A stretch of DNA of 64,000 nt from Streptomyces humidus (GTDB lineage Bacteria; Actinomycetota; Actinomycetes; Streptomycetales; Streptomycetaceae): the NCBI RefSeq assembly GCF_014649655.1, contig NZ_BMTL01000023.1:106538-170537 (forward strand), in the 5' to 3' direction. A model generated the notes under the pieces. That model saw only the letters and a list, made by a program, of their open reading frames with translations, was not told the origin of the DNA and ran no database searches. The number at the start of each line of letters is the position of its first letter. Positions within the stretch are counted from its first letter, which is position 1. Shown here piece after piece: positions 16,428-23,748 of this stretch. The translations under genes and the position numbers were made by a program.

Positions 16428-16480
16428 GGCACGATGAAGGGGTGGGCAACGGTGACCGCCGCCCACCCCTTCGTCGTGCC
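16428..16480. terminator. bidirectional terminator
   Basis: Twenty-base arms (16428-16447 and 16461-16480, starting GGCACGATGAAGGGG) pair with a single mismatch around a 13-base loop. The hairpin lies between the convergent beta-propeller and GH5 genes, 11 bases after one stop and 9 bases from the other. Confidence 0.88.
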
Positions 16481-16488
16481 CGCCTCGC

Positions 16489-18354
16489 TCACCCCGCCTT
16501 CTGGGCCGCCCACGCGGACAGTTCCGTACGGGCGGCGGCCAGCTGCGTCGCGGACGGCGCGCCGGCCCCGTTGGTCACCAGGGCGTAGTGCAGGACGCCC
16601 GAGTCCGGCGCGCCGAGCAGCAGGCGGCGACTGCCCGTGCCCCCCGGTTCGGCGGCCACGGCGATCTTCGTGTCCGCCGTGTACGCGGGCGGGGCGTACA
16701 CCGTGCCGAGATCGGAGACGACCGTGGTCGTGGCAGTCGGGAAGGAGGCCGGCAGATGCAGTTCGGTGGGCGCCGCACCGCCGTTCGAACGCCATACCAG
16801 CAGCCCGTACTGGCCGGAGCCGACGAGTTGCTTCGTGGCGGGCAGGGAAGCGGGGACCGGGTTCCAGGTCAGCGTGGTGGAGCCGTCGCGGGAGCGGTCC
16901 TCGTAGGTGAAGGCGACGGTCGTGCCCGAGGTGGCGCTCGGGTAGATCCGGTCCAGCAGCCGGGCGTCCTGACGCAGCGTCACCGTCCCTGCGTCGTCGA
17001 GGCGTACGGCGGAGAGGTCCTCGTCGTTCCAGGCGTCGCCGGTCGTGAGCACCTTGCCGGGGTTGTCGTTCATCAGCTCGTGGTGCCGGCCCTGGTAGAT
17101 GTCCCACTGCCACTGCGAGCCGGACAGGACCGGCCCCGAAGTCGCCGGGTTGGCCCACCAGTTGGCACCCTTCACCCGCGAGTCGAGGCCCTGGTACATC
17201 GCTTTCAGGACGGTCGGCGCCTTGCCGGCGGTGCTGCCGTTCAGCGGGTGGCCGAACTCGCTGACGAGCGCCGTCGTCCCGGCCGCGAGGGCGCGGTCAC
17301 GGACCGTGCCCAGGTCGCTCACGTACTGGCCGTCCGCCGCGTTGCCCCACATCAGGATGCCGGAGATGGCCTTCTGGTCGTAGAAATGGGTGTTGAAGAC
17401 GTAGCGGGAGCCGAGCGTGCCCGCGTCCAGGAGTCCGCCCTCCTCCTTGCTGACGTTGCCGTTCCAGAAGAGGTTCGGCTCGACGAGGGCGGGCTTGTCG
17501 GTCCAGCCCGCCGCGTCCATGCGGGCCCGGAACTTCACGTAGAAGGGCCACAGCAGGTCGCGTTCCCAGGTGCGGCTGTTCTGGCCGGAGTCGTAGGCGC
17601 CGGCGTAGGGCTCGTTGTACGGGTCGAAGCCGAGGACGCCGGCGAACTGCTCGGCGGTGAGGTGTGTCCTGATGTGCGCCATGGTCTTCTCGGCCATGGC
17701 CAGAAAGGAGTCCTGGAGGCCGTGATCGTTGTGCCAGAAGTCGTGCTGCGCGGCCTTCACCGCGCGGTTCTGGGTGATGTTCTGCCCCCAGAGCAGGCAG
17801 ATGCCGCAGGACTCGCTCGGGTAACCGCCCAGTTGCACGGCCCATTCGGGCGCGCCGTCGCCGGTGTACCAGCTTCCCTGGTTGAACAGCCAGCGGGAGT
17901 AGAGGTCCTGGTGGAAATCGGGGTAGACCCGGATGCCGGCGTCGAGGAAGGCGCGCATCTGGTCGGTGGCGGCGGCCAGATAGCCGGCGTCGACCTGGCC
18001 GCGCACCGGCTCGGCGTAGGCCCAGGAGAGCAGGAAGCGCACGGAGTTGCCGCCGCCGAGGGCGCGCAGGGCCGTCGCCGACTTTCTGGCGTCGGCGACG
18101 GAGGCGAAGGGCAGGCCCTTGTTCTCGGCGAGCTTGGTCTCGCCGGAGACGTTGTAGCCGCGCAGCACGACCTCGCGGCCGTTGCCGTCGACGAAGCGGC
18201 CGCCCGACACGGTGAGCGCCGTGCCGTCGAAGGGGAGGGAGTCGGGGATCGCGGCAGCGGCGGTGGCGGCCGTGGAGCCCGCCGCCGTCAGGAAACCGCA
18301 GAGTCCACAGAGGACCACCAGAACAGCGAGGAGACGAGCCCGAATTTTCGGCAT
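16489..18354 (-). CDS. secreted GH5-family glycosidase, endoglycoceramidase-like
   Basis: The 621-residue protein has a long signal peptide (ARLLAVLVVLCGLCGFLTAAG) and a GH5 TIM barrel. The acid/base Glu is in LGFDPYNEPYAG and the nucleophile Glu in ALVSEFGHPLNG. The substrate-site motifs FHQDLYSRW and NTHFYD are also visible. A beta-sandwich C-terminal domain follows (about 480-600). The arrangement, including VLRGYNVSGETK near the start, matches endoglycosylceramidase-type GH5 enzymes that release glycans from glycolipids. A different glucosidase specificity is possible. The ATG at 18354 is used, and a GTG two codons upstream is an alternative. Confidence 0.85.
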   Translation of the reverse strand: MPKIRARLLAVLVVLCGLCGFLTAAGSTAATAAAAIPDSLPFDGTALTVSGGRFVDGNGREVVLRGYNVSGETKLAENKGLPFASVADARKSATALRALGGGNSVRFLLSWAYAEPVRGQVDAGYLAAATDQMRAFLDAGIRVYPDFHQDLYSRWLFNQGSWYTGDGAPEWAVQLGGYPSESCGICLLWGQNITQNRAVKAAQHDFWHNDHGLQDSFLAMAEKTMAHIRTHLTAEQFAGVLGFDPYNEPYAGAYDSGQNSRTWERDLLWPFYVKFRARMDAAGWTDKPALVEPNLFWNGNVSKEEGGLLDAGTLGSRYVFNTHFYDQKAISGILMWGNAADGQYVSDLGTVRDRALAAGTTALVSEFGHPLNGSTAGKAPTVLKAMYQGLDSRVKGANWWANPATSGPVLSGSQWQWDIYQGRHHELMNDNPGKVLTTGDAWNDEDLSAVRLDDAGTVTLRQDARLLDRIYPSATSGTTVAFTYEDRSRDGSTTLTWNPVPASLPATKQLVGSGQYGLLVWRSNGGAAPTELHLPASFPTATTTVVSDLGTVYAPPAYTADTKIAVAAEPGGTGSRRLLLGAPDSGVLHYALVTNGAGAPSATQLAAARTELSAWAAQKAG

Positions 18355-18482
18355 GTCCACTACAGTCCGGTGGTTTCAGGACACCGTCAATACCTTCTGA
18401 CCCTCAAGTAAGTTGACGGCCCATCAGATCAACTGACCGCCGGTCGATCGCGCGCGGGGCCGCGCCGGACTAGCGTGCGGAC

Positions 18483-19577
18483 ATGCGCGACATTCTTCCG
18501 GTACTGAAGGGGTGGTACGCCGCCGGTGCGCCGTTCGGCCTCGCCACGGTGGTCGCCGTCGCCGGCAGCGCGCCGCGCGAACCGGGCGCGGCGATGGCGG
18601 TGGGGCCCGGCGACGAGGTCGTGGGCAGCGTGTCCGGGGGCTGCGTGGAGGGCGCGGTGTTCGAGCTGGCCAAGGAGGTCGTCGCCGACGGGGCGGCCCG
18701 GCTGGAGGTCTTCGGGTACAGCGACGAGGACGCCTTCGCCGTCGGCCTGACCTGCGGCGGAGAGATCTCGGTACTGGTGCGGGCCGTCTCGCCCCGCCTC
18801 GACCCGTCGTTCGGCAGGGTCGCGGAGTCGGTGGCCGGGGGCGAGCCGGTGACCGTGGCCTCGGTGGTCGACGGCCCCGCGCCCCGAGGGGCCGTCCTCG
18901 CCGTCTGGCCCGACCGCGTTCTCGGCTCCCTGGGCACGGGCGGGCTGGACGCGGCCGTCACGGCCGACGCGCGCGGGGAGTCCGCGCCGGGCGCCACCAC
19001 GATGCGGCACTACGGTCCGCGGGGCCGACGGCGCGAGGACGCCGTCTCGGTGTTCCTGCACTCCTTCGCTCCGCCGCCGCGCATGCTGGTGTTCGGCGCC
19101 GTGGACCACGGAGCCGCCGTGGCCCGCATCGGGGACTTCCTCGGCTACCGCGTCACGGTGTGCGACGCCCGCGCGGCCTTCGCGACCGCACGGCGCCTCC
19201 CGCCGGGCGTCGAGGTGGTCGTGCAGTGGCCGCACCGGTATCTGCGCGGCACGGACACCGACGCGCGCACGGTGATCTGCGTCCTGACCCACGACCCGAA
19301 GTTCGACGTGCCGCTGCTCGAGACGGCGCTGCGCCGGCCCGCCGCGTACATCGGGGCCATGGGCAGTCGCCGTACGCACGAGGAACGCCGCGCCCGTCTC
19401 GTGGCGGCCGGGCTCACCGAGCGCGAGCTGTCCCGGCTGCGCTCACCGATCGGGCTCGACCTGGGGGCCCGGACACCCGAGGAGGTGGCCGTGTCGGTGG
19501 CCGCCGAGGTCGTCGCGCTGCGCTGGGGCGGCAGCGGCGCTCCGCTGACGCTCGCACGGGGGCCGATCCATCACTGA
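18483..19577 (+). CDS. xdhC: XdhC/CoxI-family molybdenum-cofactor maturation protein
   Basis: The 364-residue protein has the N-terminal XdhC/CoxI domain (PFGLATVVAVAGSAPREPGAAM, GSVSGGCVEGAV, GLTCGGEISVLV) and a C-terminal Rossmann domain (RMLVFGAVDHGAAVARIGDF ... YIGAMGSRRTHEERRARL). XdhC proteins deliver sulfurated cofactor to xanthine dehydrogenase or related hydroxylases. No such hydroxylase is in the window. TAGCGT six bases before the ATG suggests a leaderless transcript. A mobile element is inserted in the stop codon: bases GA of TGA belong to the element, but the original target also read TGA, so the protein is unchanged. Confidence 0.87.
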   Translation: MRDILPVLKGWYAAGAPFGLATVVAVAGSAPREPGAAMAVGPGDEVVGSVSGGCVEGAVFELAKEVVADGAARLEVFGYSDEDAFAVGLTCGGEISVLVRAVSPRLDPSFGRVAESVAGGEPVTVASVVDGPAPRGAVLAVWPDRVLGSLGTGGLDAAVTADARGESAPGATTMRHYGPRGRRREDAVSVFLHSFAPPPRMLVFGAVDHGAAVARIGDFLGYRVTVCDARAAFATARRLPPGVEVVVQWPHRYLRGTDTDARTVICVLTHDPKFDVPLLETALRRPAAYIGAMGSRRTHEERRARLVAAGLTERELSRLRSPIGLDLGARTPEEVAVSVAAEVVALRWGGSGAPLTLARGPIHH

Positions 19578-19686
19578 GCCTCCGCCAACCTGAAAATCGC
19601 TGGTCAGCAGGGCTGGTGTGACCGTGTTCCGGAGTGCTCGTGCTGGTCGTGGGCGGGAGTCTGCGGAGAAGATCGTCCGTCAGCGG
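19576..19686. repeat. left terminal inverted repeat of the mobile element (111 bp)
   Basis: Inverted copy of 21978-22088, with roughly 101 of 111 positions identical by eye. The outer 22 bases are identical. The inner edge is where the truncated transposase sequence stops. Confidence 0.85.
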
Positions 19687-20322
19687 TTGACTTCGAGTGT
19701 CCAGGCCGCGGAAGCCGAGGTCCGCGAGGGCCCCGAGGCCGACGGCGCGCAGGTGGGCCAGGATGTGGTCGTGGCGGGCGGCGGTGTTGTCGTGCGTGCG
19801 CCCGGGCCGGGCGGCGGATATCCAGATCAGGCGGCCCCTCTCGTCGGTGAGGGCGGGGAAGTGCAGGCCGTGGTGGCGATGTTTGCCGGAGTAGTTCTTG
19901 CGGTCGGCCTTCCCAGTGCGGCGCTGGGTGGGGATGAGGGTGCCGTCAATCAGGACCACCTCCCCACCCTGCCGGACGATCTTCTTGCACGCTCGGTCCA
20001 GGCGCGGGGCCTGTGCGGCGAGCAGTCCGATCGCCTCGTCGCGCCGGCGTCGGACGGTGGACTCGGAGAGGTTGTTGCCGCCGGCCATGTCGGCCAGGCG
20101 CTGGTCGTGGCGCAGTACGGCCAGGACGATCACCGCGATCTTCCCGGGCGGCAGGATCCGCCACCGGGACCGGATAGCCTTCAGATGTCGCCGCAGCAGA
20201 CCGGCGAGGTGGTTGACGGTGCGCGTGGACAGCGGCAGACGGCACTGGTGGACAAGCGGGCAGGTGCCCTCGGCGTGCTCTTCGGCTCTCTTCACACAGA
20301 GCCCAACGGCCGCCAGGAGCAC
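19687..20322 (-). pseudogene. truncated IS5-like DDE transposase
   Basis: The reading frame shows a typical Streptomyces IS5-like transposase: STRTVNHLAGLLRRHLKAI, LRHDQRLADMAGGNNLSEST, the first catalytic Asp in VVLIDGTLIPTQRR and the second in GALADLGFRGLD. It then runs straight into the terminal repeat. The region that should contain the catalytic Glu is missing, so the protein is very probably inactive. The frame stays open through the repeat into antisense xdhC with no natural end. The start is uncertain. The GTG at 20322 lies 69 bases after the MerR stop, and the frame is also open further upstream. Confidence 0.75.
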
Positions 20323-20390
20323 CGTGGTTACGTTCGTGCTGCACCGTTCCAGGCTGCTCTTGTCGGGCTCGCCCCGAGCGCCGATGCCAG

Positions 20391-21248
20391 TCAGCAGGTC
20401 CGTGGGGTATCGCCGTCCTGATCGGCCGAGTAAAGCAGCTCGATGACACGTTCCTCGTACCGGACGCGGGCCGGGGAGAAGTCGTACGGCATCTTGCCGA
20501 TGGCCTCCACCACGCTCATCCTCGCCTCGCCTTCCTCCTCACCAGCGTGCTCGTCGTCCTGGTCCAGGAGGTCGTCGAGGGCCTCGTCCAGGCAGGATCT
20601 GTCGATGGTGGCTCCCAAAGCGGTCTCATGAGCACACCGCTGGGCAGCCAGGTCTTCGATGCTGGGGTCGTCGGGGGACATGGTGTCGTCCAGGGCCCCC
20701 TCGGCCTCGGCCAGGCGGTCTTCCTCGGCCCGCAGCTCGGGGTAGGTCACCAGGACGGTGAACCGGCTGGCCTGGGCGGCGGCCCCCTGGGGGCCGAAGA
20801 TACGCTCCGTGACCAGGAGGGTATCGAGATCGGCCGGGCGCAGGGACCCGGGCGGCAGATCATGCAGGCGGCCACTGACCAGCGGTGAGAGCAGGCCCAG
20901 GGGGCTGCCCGACTCGCGGAGGCGGTGCACGGCGGCTTGCTGGGCTTCGATGGCGGCCGCCTTGGAGGCGAGGGATTCCTCCAGTCGGGCCAGGGACTGC
21001 TCGATGCCGGTGGTGCCCTCGAAGCCGGCCCGGATGTCGTCCAGGGAGATACCCGCATCAGCCATCTTGCGGATCCACAGCAGGCGGACCATGTCGTCGT
21101 ATCCGTAGCGGCGGCGGTTGTCACTGCCGCGTTCCGGTTCGGCCAGGAGCCCGATGGCGTGGTAGTGGCGGATGGCGCGGGGTGTGGTCCCGGCGAACGC
21201 GGCGGCATCGCCGATCTTGACCTGGCGGGGAATCGCAGGAAGGTGCAT
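20391..21248 (-). CDS. MerR-family regulator carried on the mobile element
   Basis: The 285-residue protein has an N-terminal MerR winged helix (VKIGDAAAFAGTTPRAIRHY, HAIGLLAEPERGSDNRRRYG, YDDMVRLLWIRKMADAGISL) and a dimerisation helix (LARLEESLASKAAAIEAQQAAVHRLRE). A long C-terminal effector region of about 170 residues has an acidic patch (DDLLDQDDEHAGEEEGEAR). It lacks the Cys pattern of metal-sensing members, so it probably senses an organic ligand. It sits between the element's coiled-coil and transposase genes in the same direction. GTGCCG-CTA-CGGCAC at 21293-21307, about 45 bases upstream of the ATG, is a candidate operator. Confidence 0.82.
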   Translation of the reverse strand: MHLPAIPRQVKIGDAAAFAGTTPRAIRHYHAIGLLAEPERGSDNRRRYGYDDMVRLLWIRKMADAGISLDDIRAGFEGTTGIEQSLARLEESLASKAAAIEAQQAAVHRLRESGSPLGLLSPLVSGRLHDLPPGSLRPADLDTLLVTERIFGPQGAAAQASRFTVLVTYPELRAEEDRLAEAEGALDDTMSPDDPSIEDLAAQRCAHETALGATIDRSCLDEALDDLLDQDDEHAGEEEGEARMSVVEAIGKMPYDFSPARVRYEERVIELLYSADQDGDTPRTC

Positions 21249-21470
21249 GCGAGGGAACCTCTCGATGTCGTACTTGCCGCCTACTGGACCACGTGCCGCT
21301 ACGGCACATGCAAACCCCGCTGCCGCGGGCTCGCCCCGCGCTCCCGCACCGTCGAGGGGTCGTACGGATCGCTGCACGGGCAGAGAAAACGTCCCGGATG
21401 AGCAGACTTGGGAACAGAACAAGGGTGGGGAATCAGTCAATGAGTGCTATCAGGGCGGCACCGTCCCTGG

Positions 21471-21923
21471 TCACAGGCGAGTGGTGAACCGGTCGTCGGG
21501 CAGTTTCCGAAGCCGGCTGCGGTCGGCCAGCCTGACCAGCTTCCCGCGCAACGGCTCCAGTCTGGCCCGCACGCTGACATCCACCCCCAGCACCTCGCCG
21601 ACCTGCCGAGCCATGACCGGCCCGGCAGCCTCCCGCACGACGGCCGGGATGCGCTGGTAGTCCGGCGGGAGCATCGTCTCCTCCACGCCGGACGCGCGGT
21701 GCGGGATCGTCATCACCGCCCGGCCGCCCACCTGCCCGGGCGCCGGCCCTGCCGAGGCCCGCTCCTCGGCAAGCTGCTCGCTCATCCTCTCAAGAACCTT
21801 CTCGGCGACGGCGAGTTCGTCGCGCTCGGCCCGGACCTCCGCCAGCTGCTTGGCCAGCTGTTCTTCGAGTTCGTCCAGTTCCGCACGCCGCGCGGTGATC
21901 CGTTCCAGCAGCTCGGGATCCAT
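21471..21923 (-). CDS. coiled-coil/winged-helix-like accessory protein of the mobile element
   Basis: The 150-residue protein starts at the ATG at 21923, 55 bases inside the right terminal repeat. Residues 1-55 are a strong heptad coiled coil (LLERITARRAELDELEEQLA, KQLAEVRAERDELAVAEKVL). The C-terminal half (LPPDYQRIPAVVREAAGPVM through LRGKLVRLADRSRLRKL) resembles a winged-helix DNA-binding module. I believe similar proteins recur beside transposases in Streptomyces. A role as an end-binding or transposition helper is an inference. Confidence 0.65.
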   Translation of the reverse strand: MDPELLERITARRAELDELEEQLAKQLAEVRAERDELAVAEKVLERMSEQLAEERASAGPAPGQVGGRAVMTIPHRASGVEETMLPPDYQRIPAVVREAAGPVMARQVGEVLGVDVSVRARLEPLRGKLVRLADRSRLRKLPDDRFTTRL

Positions 21924-21977
21924 ACACCGGATCACAGAAGGCCGTCCGCCCGCCGCGCGCAGGAACCGGCAAGCCGC

Positions 21978-22088
21978 CCGCTGACGGACGATCTGCAGCG
22001 CAGACTCCCTCCCACGACCAGCACAGGCACCCCGGAACACGGTCACACCATCCCTACTGACCAGCTATTTTCAGGTTGGCGGAGGCTC
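21978..22088. repeat. right terminal inverted repeat of the mobile element (111 bp)
   Basis: Inverted partner of 19576-19686. It ends at 22088 and is followed by the target duplication ACT at 22089-22091. Confidence 0.85.
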
Positions 22089-22514
22089 ACTGACGGCCAT
22101 GGCGTGAGCCGCGGTCCGCCCGGCGGTCGGCGGTCGGCGGTCGGCGGCGGTCCGTTCGGGCTTGTGCACACGTACGTCCGGCGAGAAAAAGGTGATTCGT
22201 CCGTTATGAAACGGCCGCGGGTGGGTACGCGACCGGCACGGACAGGGATGCACGTGCTCTGCCCTCGTCCGGTGAAGGAAGGAGGTCCGTTGAAGGAACG
22301 CACACCCGCAAGTACCGGGCCGCCCCCGACCTTCCCGGCCGGGAGCGGCCCGACCTCCGGTCCGACCGGTCGGACTCTCTGACCGGTCGATCCGACCCGT
22401 CCGGTGAATCCGATCCGTCCGTCCCGTACATCCCGCGGTCCCGTACGCACCGTCCGGCGCGTCCGAACAGTGCGGCCCGTCCCGCCTTCCGGCCGTCGGC
22501 GAGGGACGGACGTG
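22089..22514. other. non-coding stretch between the mobile element and the phosphoesterase gene
   Basis: About 425 bases. It begins with a GGTCGGC-type 7-bp tandem repeat near 22120-22150. A plus-strand frame at 22205-22382 (ATG, 58 codons) has an internal TTG behind AAGGAAGGAGG but no recognisable content. The remaining part is rich in TCCG direct repeats. No gene is called. Confidence 0.5.
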
Positions 22515-23015
22515 TCAGCGCGGTGGCAGCCGGTGCAGGACGACGTCCGTGAGGCGGCCGTCCGCCGCGGTCGCGGTGAGCCAGGTGCAGTACGGCTGAC
22601 GGCGCCGGTCGGTCGGCGAACCCGGGTTGAGCAGACGCAGGCCGCCGGGGGCGGTGGTGTCCCAGGGGATGTGGCTGTGACCGAAGACCAGGACGTCCAG
22701 GTCCGGGAAGCGGTCGGCGCAGCGGGCCTCGCGGCCCCGGGCCGGGCCCGTGTCGTGGACGACCCCGAAGCGCACCCCGCCCAGTTCGGCACGGGCCACC
22801 TCGGGCAGCCGCGCGCGCAGGTCCGGCCCGTCGTTGTTGCCGTAGACGCCGACCACCGCGCGGCTGCGGCTCTCCAGCAGGTCGAGGGTGGCCGTGTCGA
22901 CCCAGTCGCCGGCGTGGACCACCGCGTCCGCCCGCGCAAGCTCCTCCAGCAGCGCGGCGGGGAGCGTGCGGGCGCGCTTGGGGAGGTGGGTGTCGGACGT
23001 CAACAGCAGGTGCAC
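22515..23015 (-). CDS. metallophosphoesterase, YfcE/MJ0936 type
   Basis: The 166-residue protein shows the calcineurin-like metal motifs in order: SDTH (DxH), HAGDWVD (GDxxD), VYGNNDGP (GNxD variant) and FGHSHIPWD (GHxH). Length and order match the small YfcE/MJ0936 phosphodiesterases, which are cytoplasmic and act on cyclic or simple phosphodiesters. The start is set at the GTG at 23015, because TATCCT lies six bases upstream, as expected for a leaderless message. A GTG eight codons further upstream is possible. Confidence 0.83.
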   Translation of the reverse strand: MHLLLTSDTHLPKRARTLPAALLEELARADAVVHAGDWVDTATLDLLESRSRAVVGVYGNNDGPDLRARLPEVARAELGGVRFGVVHDTGPARGREARCADRFPDLDVLVFGHSHIPWDTTAPGGLRLLNPGSPTDRRRQPYCTWLTATAADGRLTDVVLHRLPPR

Positions 23016-23055
23016 GGCGCCAGGATACGAAACCGACACGCGCGTCGCCGGTCCC

Positions 23056-23235
23056 TCAGTCCTCGCCCCGGATGATGTTGCCCTCCGGGCCGGGCTGCGC
23101 GTCGGGCGTGCCGGGCGTCGCCACCGCCGCCAGGCAGGTGCGGGGCGCGGCGGGTGCGCGGCGCACCCGGCGGGCCGTGGCCCACCCCGTCTCAGGTCGG
23201 CGGGTCGCGGGTTTCTCCTCGGTCTGAGCGGTCAC
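23056..23235 (-). CDS. small hypothetical protein, 59 aa
   Basis: A short frame runs from a GTG at 23235 (an in-frame TGA lies three codons upstream) to the TGA at 23056-23058. It encodes an Arg/Pro-rich N-terminus (TEEKPATRRPETGWATARRV), a single Cys (PRTCLAAVATPG) and an acidic end (EGNIIRGED). AGAAGGG lies upstream but 13 bases away. The orderly ending and third-position GC suggest a real gene, but I do not recognise it. It lies between the phosphoesterase and the DUF6479-type gene on the same strand. Confidence 0.4.
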   Translation of the reverse strand: MTAQTEEKPATRRPETGWATARRVRRAPAAPRTCLAAVATPGTPDAQPGPEGNIIRGED

Positions 23236-23304
23236 GGCATGTCAACACCCTTCTGTTCCTTCGAGGCCCTGTCGGCGACAGGGCCGGTGCAGCGGTGCAG
23301 CGGT

Positions 23305-23676
23305 TCAGCCCGCTCCCGGGCCGCCGCTGCGGAACGAGCCGCCGGAGCCTTCCTGCCAGCGGGGGCGGCTCTGGTCGGCGCTCTCCCTGCTGCCGGTGGT
23401 CCGCAGCTCGTGGGGCGTGAGACGTTCGCCCCCGTCGGTCGCCCGAGGCATCTCGTTCGGCTCGCGGGTACGGCTCTCGTGGGTCCGGCCGGACGCGGGC
23501 ATCCGAGGCTGTTCGTGCGGCGCCGGCGGTGCGGGCTCGCTCTGGCGGATCTTGTGACCGAGCCGGAAGGCCCAGACCAGTCCGCCCACGAGCACGAGCC
23601 CGACGACGATGAAGGCCACGGTGGCCAGGGCGGACCTTCCGGATGCCGCGAGGAGGGCGGAGGCGAAGTTGTCCAT
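23305..23676 (-). CDS. small single-pass membrane protein (DUF6479-like)
   Basis: The 123-residue protein has one transmembrane helix near the N-terminus (LATVAFIVVGLVLVGGLVWAF), followed by a basic stop-transfer (RLGHKIR). The long hydrophilic Pro/Glu/Arg-rich tail is probably cytoplasmic and disordered. Short proteins with FRLGHKIR-like segments followed by EP-rich tails are common in Streptomyces (DUF6479). Their role is unknown. Confidence 0.6.
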   Translation of the reverse strand: MDNFASALLAASGRSALATVAFIVVGLVLVGGLVWAFRLGHKIRQSEPAPPAPHEQPRMPASGRTHESRTREPNEMPRATDGGERLTPHELRTTGSRESADQSRPRWQEGSGGSFRSGGPGAG

Positions 23677-23748
23677 GGCCGCCGGGTACCCGGCCCGGGC
23701 CCGCGGACACCTGAGGGTCCGGCGCGCGGTCCGGCGCTGTCCGGTGGC

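Larger units (their letters stand above)
19576..22088. mobile_element. 2.5-kb element with 111-bp inverted terminal repeats and 3-bp target duplication
   Basis: Positions 19576-19686 and 21978-22088 are inverted copies of the same 111 bases, with about ten differences by eye. Both ends start GAGCCTCCGCCAACCTGAAA reading inward. The bases ACT flank the element on both sides (19573-19575 and 22089-22091), as a 3-bp target-site duplication would. Joining the flanks restores a continuous sequence in which xdhC still ends in TGA. Inside, all on the minus strand, are a coiled-coil protein, a MerR regulator and a transposase that lacks its C-terminus. Three-base duplications occur in some IS5-family groups. 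The cargo and the unusually long terminal repeats are not typical of a simple insertion sequence. Confidence 0.8.

Noticed and set aside
20281..20390. Extended N-terminus for the transposase overlapping the MerR gene
   Set aside because: The upstream reading has no transposase character and recognisable sequence starts only near STRTVNHLAG. The true start could not be fixed.
22205..22382. Possible 58-residue plus-strand protein with an internal TTG behind GGAGG
   Set aside because: The Pro/Thr/Gly-rich sequence has no conserved pattern, and the ribosome-binding site fits only a 31-codon TTG-started version. Coding support is insufficient.
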